Origin: Treponema sp.
GTDB lineage: Bacteria; Spirochaetota; Spirochaetia; Treponematales; Breznakiellaceae
DNA: 31,051 nt
Reading direction: 5' to 3'
Assembly (NCBI GenBank): GCA_031266095.1
Contig: JAISBR010000035.1
Location: forward strand, 1 to 31,051
The notes under the pieces: model-generated
Databases searched by the model: none
What the model was told of the DNA's origin: nothing
What the model saw: only the letters and a program-made list of their open reading frames with translations
In this document: one piece after another, positions 14,357 to 22,802 of the stretch
How positions within the stretch are numbered: the first letter of the stretch is position 1
Layout: every line of letters starts with the position of its first letter
Position numbers and translations under genes: made by a program

Positions 14357-14385
14357 TTGACAAGTGTAAAGATACAAAATAGTAT
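14357..14385 (+). promoter_or_regulatory. Promoter of the solute-binding lipoprotein gene
   Basis: A perfect TTGACA (14357-14362), 17 bases, then TAGTAT (14380-14385). The ATG at 14394 follows after 8 bases with no ribosome binding site, so this mRNA may also be nearly leaderless. Confidence 0.6.
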
Positions 14386-14393
14386 TGGTATTA

Positions 14394-15656
14394 ATGATAC
14401 AGCGTTTCATGCGGCTTTCCGTACGAAAGGCCTTGCCCCTTGCCGTTATGATGTTCGTACTCCTTTCCTGTTCTTTTAACAGTAATACAGTTGCCGTACT
14501 CTGGACAGACCAGCCTGAATTTGCTTTCTACGGGGAAGAGTTTAATAACGCCCAGGCTCAGTATAAAATCGAAATTCGTTATTTTGATTCTCTTGCCCGG
14601 GAACTCGTCCGATCAGGAGCGCATCCCGATATTGTAGTCGGCAGCTGGCTGAAGAGCGCCTCCACCAGGGCTTATTTCAAATCCCTGGATGGTTTTTTAA
14701 CCGGCAAAGGCCTGTCAAAAAACGACTTTTACTCCCGGCTTTTGGCCATGGGCAGTATAGACGATAAACAATTCCTGCTGCCGGTGTCCTTTAACGCCCC
14801 TGTCCTGATTTTTGCCCGTGACAAGGGGGAACTGCTTTCTAACCCTTTTACTATCGGCTTTACCGAAATAATGCAATTGGGCAAGGACTATAACATTGAG
14901 AATAACGGTGTCTACACCCGTATGGGATTTTCCCCTGTCTGGGATGATAATTTTCTCTATATTGTTGCGGCTCTGTTTAGAGTCTCTTTCCAGGAGGCCG
15001 ATCCGCTGGCCTGGGACGCCGCCGCCCTGGAACGGGCGATGAGCTTTGTGTATAGCTGGACCCAGGAGGTAAACCGCAACAGTCAGTCGGGGGAGGATTT
15101 CTATTTTAAGTACTTCTACGATCCCCCGGCGACACTGGCCCTTTCGGGCAGAATTCTTTTTACCTACATGAGCAGTGAAGAACTCTTTACCCTGGCGGAG
15201 GAGCGGCGGAACGGCATTGACTTCCGTTGGATTGCGGAAGGGAACCGCATCCCGCTGGCGGGGTCCGCGGTGTATCTGGGGCTGCCCAAAAAAGGCAAAG
15301 CCCCCAAGGCCGCCGCCGCTTTTGTCCACTGGTTTTACCAGGCCGAAACCCAGCGCCGGCTCCTGGCGCGGGGCAAGGCCAATCGCGCGCTTGAGACTTC
15401 TTTCGGTATCAGCGGGGGCTTCTCCGCGCTGCGCCCGGTAACAGAACAAATATTTCCCCAATTTTATCCCAACTTGTTGGGTCACATGCTCCCGGAAGAT
15501 TTTCTCTTCCCCGCCAATGTGCTCCCCGGCAACTGGATCCTCCTCAAAGAACGGGTGATTCTCCCCTACCTCCACGAGCGGGCCCGCAGCGTCAGCCGGA
15601 ACCAGGTGTATCCCCTGGAACGGCGGCTGGCCGACTGGCAGCGGGTGAACCTTTAG
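14394..15656 (+). CDS. ABC-type (sugar-type) solute-binding lipoprotein, orphan
   Basis: This 420-residue lipoprotein has a signal with charged start, hydrophobic core and LLSC, so Cys26 is the lipidation site. The mature part matches the family-1 extracellular solute-binding plan: VAVLWTDQPEF at the first strand, HPDIVVGSWLKS, LLPVSFNAPVLIFARDK, then AGSAVYLGLPKKGKAPKAAAAFVHWFYQAETQRRLL typical of the C-terminal lobe. It should capture a sugar or related ligand at the outer face of the inner membrane. No permease or ATPase gene is adjacent, so it may serve a distant transporter. The TAG stop touches the first bases of a 10-bp inverted repeat (15655-15664), so the C-terminus may have been set by an insertion. 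Confidence 0.85.
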   Translation: MIQRFMRLSVRKALPLAVMMFVLLSCSFNSNTVAVLWTDQPEFAFYGEEFNNAQAQYKIEIRYFDSLARELVRSGAHPDIVVGSWLKSASTRAYFKSLDGFLTGKGLSKNDFYSRLLAMGSIDDKQFLLPVSFNAPVLIFARDKGELLSNPFTIGFTEIMQLGKDYNIENNGVYTRMGFSPVWDDNFLYIVAALFRVSFQEADPLAWDAAALERAMSFVYSWTQEVNRNSQSGEDFYFKYFYDPPATLALSGRILFTYMSSEELFTLAEERRNGIDFRWIAEGNRIPLAGSAVYLGLPKKGKAPKAAAAFVHWFYQAETQRRLLARGKANRALETSFGISGGFSALRPVTEQIFPQFYPNLLGHMLPEDFLFPANVLPGNWILLKERVILPYLHERARSVSRNQVYPLERRLADWQRVNL

Positions 15657-15915
15657 TGTCCGGTCTTAAACAAATTACGAAAAGATTGAATTCGAGCAGC
15701 CTGAAACGCCGCAGGGAAAAAAATAGCCTCATCGGCCCCCCCGGGCCAATAAGGCTACGGAGGCATAGCCCCCTATATATATAAACCCACTAAAATATAG
15801 ACCTGTTTAGAATCGAAAGTCAAGTGAGTTTGTTTTAAAATTCCCCGAAGGACAGAAAAAGCGGTAGTTGACAAAACCACAACCAGGAGACCTTCAAGGC
15901 ATACCACCGGACACT
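15655..15915. repeat. Inverted-repeat-bounded 261-bp segment
   Basis: AGTGTCCGGT (15655-15664) and its exact complement ACCGGACACT (15906-15915) bound about 240 bases that contain no gene but do contain the minus-strand terminator at 15717-15757 and an AT-rich stretch (TATATATATA near 15774-15783). This could be a MITE or the remains of an insertion sequence. No target-site duplication is visible next to the ends. Confidence 0.45.
15717..15757 (-). terminator. Rho-independent terminator for the P83/100-like gene
   Basis: On the minus strand TAGCCT (outer arm) and GGCCC (inner arm) pair with AGGCTA and GGGCC around a four-base loop with two mismatches between, and seven U follow (A7 at 15717-15723 on the plus strand). 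It lies about 214 bases beyond the stop at 15971. A second hairpin (GAAGAGGCTG/CAGCCTCTTC, 15933-15965) sits closer to the stop but lacks a U run. Confidence 0.75.
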
Positions 15916-15970
15916 TGGGACGCAATTTTCATGAAGAGGCTGCCCGGCTAAGAGCCAGCCTCTTCCCCGA

Positions 15971-17533
15971 TTACCGTGTAAAATGTTCCGTCAAATCAAT
16001 GGGATTTAAAATAGCCGCGGAACCATCAGCGCGTTGCGTGAGCAGATTACCCTGCTGTATGGTCACCGAGGCGTTGGGATGTACGTTTATCGCGGACTTT
16101 GTCTGCAAAATCAGGTTCGCGTCAAAACGGCCAAGGCTGAGACTGCCGCCGACAGAGCCGGTGATGGCGTAAAGGTCGTTGCCGTTCACCCAGAGGAGAC
16201 TTGCGGGGTGAATGTCATCATCACCCTGTTTCGCCATTTCCAGATTGCCCGGATTTATCTCAATGAGCCTCACCGCACCGCCGCCCCGGTTTTCACCCGC
16301 GACAGCGAGGACCTTGCCGTTCATGAAGGTAAGGGTTCGTATTGATACCGTATTCAGCGGGGAGCGCTTGAGTTCCTCTCCGGTGACGGGGTTAAGCCGG
16401 ACAAGCCGCCCTATAGTGGCGTCTGGCGATTCAAGCATAGCGCCGATCACGCCACTGAGATCATCCTCATTGATGATCTCCTGCTGATCCTGGGCGATAC
16501 TCTCCCGATCCTGTTGGGCTTCCTCGGCCTTCTGTTCCGCGAAATCTTCCTGCCGCTGGGCTTCCTCACGCCGCTCTTCAAGCGCTTCCTCACGCTGATC
16601 CAACTCCCCGGCCCGTTGATCCAGTTCCTGTTCCCGCCGGTCCAGTTCCTCCTGCACGGCCCGGTCTTCCTCAGTCTGGTCCGGCCCCTGGGTGATCTGC
16701 TCCCGTTCCTGGACGATCTGTTCCCGTTCCTGCTCGATCTGGGCACGTTCCTGCGCCGCGCGCTCTTCTTCTTCCCGGATAGCTTCCCGCTCAACCTGCG
16801 CGCGCTGCCCGGCCTCATCAGCCTCCCGCTCCTTGAGGTCCACCATCTCCTGGCGCTGCTCTACTCCGCGGTCATCTTCCTTACGCAGTTCTTCCACCAC
16901 CCGGCTGTCACTGATGGCTGAGGTATCAATCGCGCTCAAGCCGCCGATACCCAGGGGGATGAGCATCAAAGTTCTCCCGGGCCACTCATCATACCGGATA
17001 GAAAGACCCACCCTCTCCTGTGTCAGATTCTCAATTACCGGGGTTTTGTAACGGCTGGTAAAATAACCCCAGTCGCTGCGGTATACGGCGTTGTAAATGG
17101 TGGTATATTCGGCCAACAGCGCCGCATCCTGGGCATTGTACCCATAGGCTTCCTGCAGATAGCCCTGGATAATGGTCCTGAGGTTACGGATATGATCGAC
17201 CCCTACATCAACACCAAGACCGAATATATCGGCGTCCAGCTTATCGCCTTCCGGCGCCGAAACGGAGTGAATGACAAAATAGCGGCCTGTCCCGCCGGTC
17301 CGCGCCGCGCCGCCCCGGACCGCCTGACCAAGGCCCACGCCGATTTGACGGATCTGTTCCCTAGTCTCTATGCGGGCGTGAGGACCTTCGTAGTTGATAA
17401 AGGTTACCGGGGCAAGGTTTCGTTCCAGTTCTTCCTGGTCAACCTGGGCAAAAAGCGTTCCCGCCGCGCTTATTATGCAAAGAGCGATAAAAAAAGCCCC
17501 GGAAAACCGTAATCCACTGTTCGGCATATACAT
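15971..17533 (-). CDS. Spirochaete P83/100 antigen family protein
   Basis: This 520-residue exported protein starts with a signal peptide (MYMPNSGLRFSGAFFIALCI then SAAGTLFAQ). The N-terminal domain shares the recognisable plan of Borrelia P83/100: FINYEGP, EQIRQIGVGLG, RYFVIHSV, NLRTIIQGYL, ITIYNAVYR-like TTIYNAVYRSDWGYF, and EWPGRTLMLIPL. The middle (about 220-370) is an uninterrupted Glu/Gln/Arg-rich coiled coil with repeats such as QEREQIVQEREQITQ. The C-terminal part resembles a small beta-propeller-like or repeat domain (TLTFMNGKVLAVAGENRGGG). The function of the family is unknown; Borrelia members are membrane-associated antigens. I start at the ATG at 17533 because GGAG lies 7 bases upstream; the ATG at 17551 has none. 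Confidence 0.85.
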   Translation of the reverse strand: MYMPNSGLRFSGAFFIALCIISAAGTLFAQVDQEELERNLAPVTFINYEGPHARIETREQIRQIGVGLGQAVRGGAARTGGTGRYFVIHSVSAPEGDKLDADIFGLGVDVGVDHIRNLRTIIQGYLQEAYGYNAQDAALLAEYTTIYNAVYRSDWGYFTSRYKTPVIENLTQERVGLSIRYDEWPGRTLMLIPLGIGGLSAIDTSAISDSRVVEELRKEDDRGVEQRQEMVDLKEREADEAGQRAQVEREAIREEEERAAQERAQIEQEREQIVQEREQITQGPDQTEEDRAVQEELDRREQELDQRAGELDQREEALEERREEAQRQEDFAEQKAEEAQQDRESIAQDQQEIINEDDLSGVIGAMLESPDATIGRLVRLNPVTGEELKRSPLNTVSIRTLTFMNGKVLAVAGENRGGGAVRLIEINPGNLEMAKQGDDDIHPASLLWVNGNDLYAITGSVGGSLSLGRFDANLILQTKSAINVHPNASVTIQQGNLLTQRADGSAAILNPIDLTEHFTR

Positions 17534-17559
17534 ATCCACACTCCTATTCATTCATAAGA

Positions 17560-17565
17560 AGTATA
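17560..17565 (-). promoter_or_regulatory. -10 box of the P83/100-like gene
   Basis: TATACT on the minus strand, about 27 bases before the chosen ATG, leaving space for the GGAG ribosome binding site. The -35 region (TTTATT at 17 bases) is weak. Confidence 0.45.
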
Positions 17566-17643
17566 TCACAGGGTTGTTGCAAAATAAAGAGATTTGTACA
17601 ATATATTGGCAGCATACCGGCAGCCGTCCGGCCTGGGAAGACC

Positions 17644-19002
17644 TCAGTAACGCCGCTGTAAGTTTTCCGCGATTTTCAGCAATTGTTCTTTGGTATTCTG
17701 CCCCGGATCGTCCAGCACCGTTTCAAGCAGTTCGTGGAGGATAATCCCCATAACCTTGCCCGGCCGCACTCCGATTGCCATAAGGTCTTTCCCTGAAACG
17801 GCGAGGTCCTTAAGCGAAAGGGCCCGGTTTTCGCTGAGGATCCGGTCTACTCTGCCGGCCAGGGGGAGGAGGAAGTCCGCGGCCGGTTCCGTCCCCGCCA
17901 TGGCATACGCGTCGGCCCTCCGGAGCCGGTAGAGGTTTTCCAGCTGGGCCGTTCCGACACGGACAATAAACCGGCGTACCGCCGCGTCGGTCCAGTCTTC
18001 GGTGTAGTGAAACATATGCTCCCCCACCAGGTGACATACGGCGTCAATACACACATTGGGACAGCGGAGCCGGGTAAGGATATTCCGGGCGAGCCGCCTG
18101 GATTCGGCTTCATGATGATAAAAGGTCCTGATCCCATCCGCTCCTGTTTTACACGTAAGCGGCTTTCCTATATCATGCAGCAGAGCCGCCATACATACCT
18201 CCGGGGGGTACCGCTTCCGGGCGGCGTAATCAGCGGCCAAAAGGGAATGGTCCAGCACATCGAAACGGTGGAAGCCCTTCTGCTCAACACCCCGGCAGGC
18301 AGCCAGTTCCGGCAGGAACAGTTCCATAAGGCCGGTCTGTTCCATCAGGACCAGGGCCCGTGAGGGAAGCGGAGAGGCAAGGATCTTGTCCAGCTCGTCC
18401 CGGACCCGTTCCCGCGAGACCCTGGCGCTTACGGACAAGGCCCGGGGAATAGCCGCAAGCGTGTCTTTGTCAAGCTCAAACCCCAACTGCGCGGCGAAAC
18501 GAACCGCCCGCAGGGACCGCAGTCCATCCTCGGCAAAGCGTTCCGCCGCTTTCCCCACACAGCGGATGATCCCGGCCCTGATGTCCGCTTCCCCGTTGAA
18601 CGGATCCACCTTCCCGCCTCCGGGCAGGCGCAGGGCTATAGCGTTCATCGTAAAATCCCGGCGGGAAAGGTCTTCCTCAATGCCGGCGGCGGGGCGTACC
18701 GTATCGGGCCTGCGGCCGTCGGAATAATCACCCTCAGTCCGGTACGTAGTGATCTCCAGGCTGTGTTTCCGGTAGAGCGCCGTTACGGTTCCGTGCCTGA
18801 TCCCTGTCGGAATAACCCTGCCCCGGGCTTCCCGAAAAATGGCCGCCACCTCATCGGGCAGGGCATCGGTGGCAAGATCCCAGTCCTTAACCGTCCCGCC
18901 CCGGAGCATATCCCGGACCGCGCCGCCCACGAGGCAGATCTCTTTTTCCCTGGCGGCAAACAGCGCGGCAATTTCCTTAAGGGTGGGGTGAATACGTATC
19001 AT
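17644..19002 (-). CDS. cca: CCA-adding tRNA nucleotidyltransferase with HD domain
   Basis: This 452-residue enzyme adds or repairs the CCA end of tRNAs. The N-terminal nucleotidyltransferase domain has LVGGAVRD (24-31), the catalytic DWD (Asp40, Asp42) and RRDFTMNAIALRL; the tRNA-binding head contains EDGLRSLRAVRFAAQLGF. An HD phosphohydrolase-like domain follows with DVLDHSLLAADYA and LLHDIGKP (His276-Asp277). The class II layout could also describe a poly(A) polymerase (pcnB), but DGLRSLRAVRFAAQLGF plus the HD domain favours a CCA-type enzyme, as in other spirochaetes. The -10 candidate TATACT (minus strand, about 35 bases upstream) gives a short leader. It is transcribed toward the P83/100-like gene, 92 bases away. 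Confidence 0.9.
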   Translation of the reverse strand: MIRIHPTLKEIAALFAAREKEICLVGGAVRDMLRGGTVKDWDLATDALPDEVAAIFREARGRVIPTGIRHGTVTALYRKHSLEITTYRTEGDYSDGRRPDTVRPAAGIEEDLSRRDFTMNAIALRLPGGGKVDPFNGEADIRAGIIRCVGKAAERFAEDGLRSLRAVRFAAQLGFELDKDTLAAIPRALSVSARVSRERVRDELDKILASPLPSRALVLMEQTGLMELFLPELAACRGVEQKGFHRFDVLDHSLLAADYAARKRYPPEVCMAALLHDIGKPLTCKTGADGIRTFYHHEAESRRLARNILTRLRCPNVCIDAVCHLVGEHMFHYTEDWTDAAVRRFIVRVGTAQLENLYRLRRADAYAMAGTEPAADFLLPLAGRVDRILSENRALSLKDLAVSGKDLMAIGVRPGKVMGIILHELLETVLDDPGQNTKEQLLKIAENLQRRY

Positions 19003-19124
19003 GCGGTAATACCATTATCCTCCACAGCGTACCAGCAGTATAGCAAAACCAGATTGCCTGGAACATAGTATAAGCCGGGCAGGATTATGTTGCCCGATGG
19101 AGCGCCTTCGTCCGTTCAGCCTCT

Positions 19125-19178
19125 TTCTTGCAAAACCTGGTACTTTCCCGGAGCATGAAAGTATACGCCGATGCCCTG
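19125..19178 (+). repeat. Dispersed 54-bp repeat, copy 2
   Basis: It matches 216-269 at 47 of 54 positions without gaps, and lies just upstream of the lipoprotein promoter at 19196-19224. Confidence 0.75.
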
Positions 19179-19195
19179 AATAGTTATTTTTTTCA

Positions 19196-19224
19196 TTGAA
19201 TTTTGTATAAGGTTACGATATAAT
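19196..19224 (+). promoter_or_regulatory. Promoter of the 19271 lipoprotein gene
   Basis: TTGAAT (19196-19201), 17 bases, then a perfect TATAAT (19219-19224). Start of transcription near 19231 leaves about 40 bases of leader with a GGAG/AAAGG ribosome binding site. Confidence 0.8.
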
Positions 19225-19270
19225 TAGTATAGGGAAGAAATCTGTAAAAACTTAGCTGAAGGAGAAAGGA

Positions 19271-20068
19271 ATGATGACTGGAAAAAGGGGTTTTGCGATA
19301 GGTGTGCTTCTGTTGAGCGTCTTGCTTGTTATATCTTGTGATGATTTTTACAGTTCCACTTGGGGGACTGCCAGGGAATACGAGACAGCAAAAATCAACG
19401 TGAACGCTGATAATGTGGATACATGGGTTGAAAATGCCACTGGTAATCCTGAACTGGCGGCCGCTGTTACCGAAAAGATCAAAGAGGAATTAAAAAAAGA
19501 TGATCTCAAGGAGAAGGATAAGGCTAAATTGCAGGAAGGCGGCGTGAGTCTTGCCGTTGAAGCCTCGGGGATTGGAGAGACAATCATCAGCGCGGCCAGC
19601 GATGCCGTAAGCGCCCTCTCGAAGGGGGAAGTTGACGCATTGCAGCAGCTTCTTGTCAATGTTCACAATGATTTTAAGAAGAACAAGGGCGCCAAGGCGG
19701 CGGCGGATCTTTCCGAAATAGTCAGTGGGAGTTTGAAACCGAACGCTGGCAAGATTCCTGAATTTACAGGTCTCTATGCCGACAAGGCGCAGCCCTCGAA
19801 TGTGGGGCTGGCGGTGTCCCTGCTGACCCTTGCGTTGGTTGAGAATGGAATGGATGAGGTAAACAAAGATATGTCCGAGGTTGACCTGGCCAAGTTAACC
19901 GATTACGGTCTTTTTGTAGATAACGGGAAAGCCACGGTTATAAGCGATAATCCCAAGCCTGAGACCGTTACCCTTGCCGCGTATCTCAACCTTATTGCCA
20001 GTGATACAACCGGTAAATTCGATAGTAATCCCATAACCAGCAGCATTAAAACTGCTTTTGGTCTGTAA
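19271..20068 (+). CDS. Predicted lipoprotein of unknown function
   Basis: This 265-residue protein has a lipoprotein signal ending LVISC (Cys23). The mature part is helical and rich in Lys, Asp, Glu and Ala, with a stretch KEELKKDDLKEKDKAKLQE (about 76-94), and looks like a soluble helical bundle anchored to a membrane. I do not recognise the family. It has a strong promoter and binding site. The next gene starts 81 bases downstream across a hairpin repeat, and the two may form an operon for envelope proteins. It could be the periplasmic partner of the barrel-like protein that follows (inference from position only). Confidence 0.82.
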   Translation: MMTGKRGFAIGVLLLSVLLVISCDDFYSSTWGTAREYETAKINVNADNVDTWVENATGNPELAAAVTEKIKEELKKDDLKEKDKAKLQEGGVSLAVEASGIGETIISAASDAVSALSKGEVDALQQLLVNVHNDFKKNKGAKAAADLSEIVSGSLKPNAGKIPEFTGLYADKAQPSNVGLAVSLLTLALVENGMDEVNKDMSEVDLAKLTDYGLFVDNGKATVISDNPKPETVTLAAYLNLIASDTTGKFDSNPITSSIKTAFGL

Positions 20069-20098
20069 ACTGACAATTTATTGGCTGTTTGCTGAGGC

Positions 20099-20126
20099 TG
20101 TTCCAAAATGCCGGATTTTGGAACAA
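20099..20126. repeat. TGTTCCAAAA-type hairpin, copy 2
   Basis: TGTTCCAAAAT and ATTTTGGAACA are exact complements (11 pairs) around a GCCGG loop. The preceding GAGGC resembles the GAGCC before copy 1 at 660-687. It lies between the lipoprotein stop and the next start codon. Confidence 0.65.
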
Positions 20127-20149
20127 GCTCTGTTATTAAGGAAAAAAAA

Positions 20150-21385
20150 ATGAAAAAGATAGCGGCGCTTGTTGTGCTGCTATGTGCAGCAAAGGCTTTT
20201 GCTGCGGATGTTGCTATGCCCCGGCTTACCATACCTACAGCTCAGGACAGCGGCATGGGCGGTTCTCATGTAGCGTATACGGATAATGTCTTTGGTCTTT
20301 TGGTGAATCCCGCAGCCATAATGCGGGTGGAACAGCGGAGTTTCTTTGCCATCTCCCCTACCCTGTTTAGTCCGCAAAGTACCTTCGGCCTAATCCAGGC
20401 CATTGACGGTATTGTCTCCAAGGGTGATTTGGGCGGATTAGGAGACGCGGCGAATATTCTCAGCAAGCAAAATGGAAAAATTTCCATGGGCTTTGACCTC
20501 AGGGAATTTCCCCTTTCCATTGCCTGGGTAGCGGACGGTTTTGGCTTCGGCTTGTGGAACCGTGTCTTTGTTAATCCGAATATTATTGGTACTCATTTTA
20601 ATTTCGATGTGTACGGCGATGTGATAATGCCCATTGGTTTCGCCTTTAAGCTCATTGATGTTAAGGGCCATACGGTGGACGCGGGCGTTACGGTCAAACC
20701 CTTTGCCCGGGTCAGGGCGCATGAGAAAATGAACATCATGGAACTTATGGATCAGGATACCAATTTTGTCGATTCCATGACCGTTCCCCTGATTATCGGC
20801 GCGGGTTTTGATCTGGGCTTTATGTACCGGTGGGATATGGGCTTATCCGCAGGCCTCACCTTTAACGATATTGTTACCAGGGGCGTGGTGGCGGCCAATC
20901 TTGTCGGTACCGATACCAATTCCTACCTTGTGCCCTTCTCCATGAATATGGGCCTGGCCTATGATTTCAGATTCAGCCGGTTCTGGCAAAACGCTCCCGC
21001 TTTCCTGGCCAGATCCGGTCTTTCCTTTGCCGTTGACTGGCGGGATTTAACCAACATTTTCCAGCAGGATGATTATCTCAAAAGAAACGCGATCCTTGAT
21101 CTCGGCCTGGGACTACAGCTCTCTTTGCTTGACATGATCAAGCTGCGCCTGGGCTTGAACGAAATGCTGCCCGCCGTGGGTCTTGGCTTTGATTTCGGCC
21201 CCATCGAGATTGACACGGCCTATTACGGCAAGGAACTCGGCCTTGAACCAGGGCAGCTCTCCATCGCGGCCCTGGATCTGACCTTCGCTATCCGGCCGGG
21301 CGCGAAAAAACGGGATTGGCCCTGGGCCCGCCGCGCCCTAATCGGCGGAACAAAGGCCGCCGACGCCGGGCAAGTATCTTTCTGA
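20150..21385 (+). CDS. Probable outer-membrane beta-barrel protein
   Basis: This 411-residue protein has a classic cleavable signal (MKKIAALVVLLCAAKAFAAD). The mature part begins with SGMGGSHVAYTDNVFGLLVNPAAI, a Gly start plus NPAA motif as in FadL/PorV-type barrels, and continues with alternating hydrophobic/polar strands (FGFGLWNRVFVNPNI, LGFMYRWDMGLSAGLTFND, LGLGLQLSLLDMIKLRLGLN, VGLGFDFGPIEIDTAYYG). It probably sits in the outer membrane as a transport or secretion barrel. Treponemes encode several such proteins; the ligand is unknown. The ATG at 20150 is chosen for its signal peptide and an AAGGA site 7 bases upstream; the earlier ATG at 20108 is inside the hairpin repeat. Confidence 0.8.
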   Translation: MKKIAALVVLLCAAKAFAADVAMPRLTIPTAQDSGMGGSHVAYTDNVFGLLVNPAAIMRVEQRSFFAISPTLFSPQSTFGLIQAIDGIVSKGDLGGLGDAANILSKQNGKISMGFDLREFPLSIAWVADGFGFGLWNRVFVNPNIIGTHFNFDVYGDVIMPIGFAFKLIDVKGHTVDAGVTVKPFARVRAHEKMNIMELMDQDTNFVDSMTVPLIIGAGFDLGFMYRWDMGLSAGLTFNDIVTRGVVAANLVGTDTNSYLVPFSMNMGLAYDFRFSRFWQNAPAFLARSGLSFAVDWRDLTNIFQQDDYLKRNAILDLGLGLQLSLLDMIKLRLGLNEMLPAVGLGFDFGPIEIDTAYYGKELGLEPGQLSIAALDLTFAIRPGAKKRDWPWARRALIGGTKAADAGQVSF

Positions 21386-21394
21386 ACCGGCCGC

Positions 21395-22312
21395 TCATTT
21401 GACCGCGTTGTACCGGTTCCTCCGGTACGCGCTGGTATCCGCTACCTTGTACTTGCCAAGGGACTTTTCCGCGTTACCGATACGGCTGGCCGGGGAAGGA
21501 TGGGTCTTGTTGAAACCGCCGGAACGGCTGCTCTGGATTCTATTCAGTTCCCTGAGCATGTCGATCAGGCCCGAAGGGTTATAGCCGGCGGAGGCCAGGA
21601 GGCTTAACGCGGTGTTGTCGGCCTCGAATTCCTGGTTTTGAGAATAACCGTTATTTACCAGAGTGGTAACGATCTCCCCGACCGATTCATTGAAAATATC
21701 GGTCAATTCATTCACATCATAACCTGTCGCGGCGCCCGTGGCGGAGGCGCCTGTTACCAAAATGGCCTGGGTGGCGCGGCTTGTTCTGATTGCCTTGATG
21801 CTGTGCTGGAGCTGAATATGGGCTATCTCGTGAGCAATGACTCCCGCCAGGGCATCCTCCGAAGTGGCGCTGGTAATAAGCCCTCTGGTGATAAAGATGT
21901 GCCCTCCAGAGGTGGCAAAGGCGTTTATTTCGTTACTGTCCAGCAGCATCACATGGTAGCCATTGTAGATTTCCGGCTTGGGCGAATTGATAACAATGGC
22001 GTTACATATCCGGTTGGCATAGGCGGTCAACGCGGGGCTGCCGTTCCAGATTTTGTAGCCGGCAAGAATATTAGCCCCTACCGCCCGGCCGATGTAGTAC
22101 TCCTGTTCAGGGGTTATTTCCTCGGCGGCACTGCCAATGGCCTTGCTGGATAAACTGATTGCGTCGGCGTAGTTCTGATCAAGCACCCCGGCGGCGGCGG
22201 CGACTTGAGCACCCGCGTCCGCGACGGCGGCAAGATGCTGGCAGGAAAGCGCGGTAACGGCAAAGACGACAACGGACGCCGCGAAAACGGCTTTTTTATA
22301 GAACGTTTTCAT
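21395..22312 (-). CDS. M48-family zinc metalloprotease lipoprotein
   Basis: This 305-residue protease has a lipoprotein signal ending TALSC (Cys24) and the M48 active site HEIAHIQLQHS (His161-Glu162, His165), with the third metal ligand expected in QEFEADNTALSLL. The preceding VGANILAGY and NAIVINSPKPEIYNGY...LDSNEINAFATSGG segments are typical of the BepA/LoiP-like group of periplasmic peptidases in envelope quality control. It starts 2 bases after the stop of the SH3-like gene, with GGGG as a binding site, so the two are co-transcribed. The Ala/Val-rich linker after the Cys looks like a tether. Confidence 0.9.
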   Translation of the reverse strand: MKTFYKKAVFAASVVVFAVTALSCQHLAAVADAGAQVAAAAGVLDQNYADAISLSSKAIGSAAEEITPEQEYYIGRAVGANILAGYKIWNGSPALTAYANRICNAIVINSPKPEIYNGYHVMLLDSNEINAFATSGGHIFITRGLITSATSEDALAGVIAHEIAHIQLQHSIKAIRTSRATQAILVTGASATGAATGYDVNELTDIFNESVGEIVTTLVNNGYSQNQEFEADNTALSLLASAGYNPSGLIDMLRELNRIQSSRSGGFNKTHPSPASRIGNAEKSLGKYKVADTSAYRRNRYNAVK

Positions 22313-22314
22313 TA

Positions 22315-22785
22315 TTAATCCCCCAATGACAGGTGACCGTCAACCAGAAACCGGTAAAGAACCTCATCGGACACGGTCTGGGCCTCAGTCTTGTCAACAT
22401 CCGCGTAATTGACATTGCCCTTCGTCTTATAGGCATCCTCAACTTCCTGGTTAAAACCTTTCCCCGCCAGGGCGATTTCATTGGCCGAAGCGGTACTTGA
22501 ATTGCCGGACACAACCCGCTTGGCGGTCAAATTAGCCGATGTTGTCCATCCCCTTTGGGAAGGATTTGAAACGGAACGTACCTCCCGCCATTTGCCGTTA
22601 AGCTGCATGACAGTGACCTGGGCCCCATAAGAAAGGGTAGCCTGTGTCCTGGCAAAAAATCCCATGGAAGATTTTAAAGCCAGGGATTTAGCCGCCACAT
22701 ACATAGTACCGCCTCTGGAATCCTGGGCAAACGCAACGGCAACCGCAAACAGGCACAGCCCAACCACGATAAATAATTTCTTCAT
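22315..22785 (-). CDS. Secreted SH3-like domain protein
   Basis: This 156-residue protein has a signal peptide (MKKLFIVVGLCLFAVAVAFA) followed by a bacterial SH3-like fold: TMYVAAKSLALKSS, a SYGAQVTVMQLNGKWREVRS strand pair and RGWTTSANL are the usual landmarks, approximately residues 25-90. The C-terminal 65 residues are Ser/Ala/Asp-rich and unrecognised. I prefer the second of two nearby ATGs (22785), because GGGAGG is 7 bases upstream of it and only one base before the first. It probably binds peptidoglycan or a partner and is co-expressed with the M48 protease. The promoter lies at 22803-22832 under an operator-like inverted repeat. Confidence 0.85.
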   Translation of the reverse strand: MKKLFIVVGLCLFAVAVAFAQDSRGGTMYVAAKSLALKSSMGFFARTQATLSYGAQVTVMQLNGKWREVRSVSNPSQRGWTTSANLTAKRVVSGNSSTASANEIALAGKGFNQEVEDAYKTKGNVNYADVDKTEAQTVSDEVLYRFLVDGHLSLGD

Positions 22786-22802
22786 AATCATACCTCCCGA
22801 TC

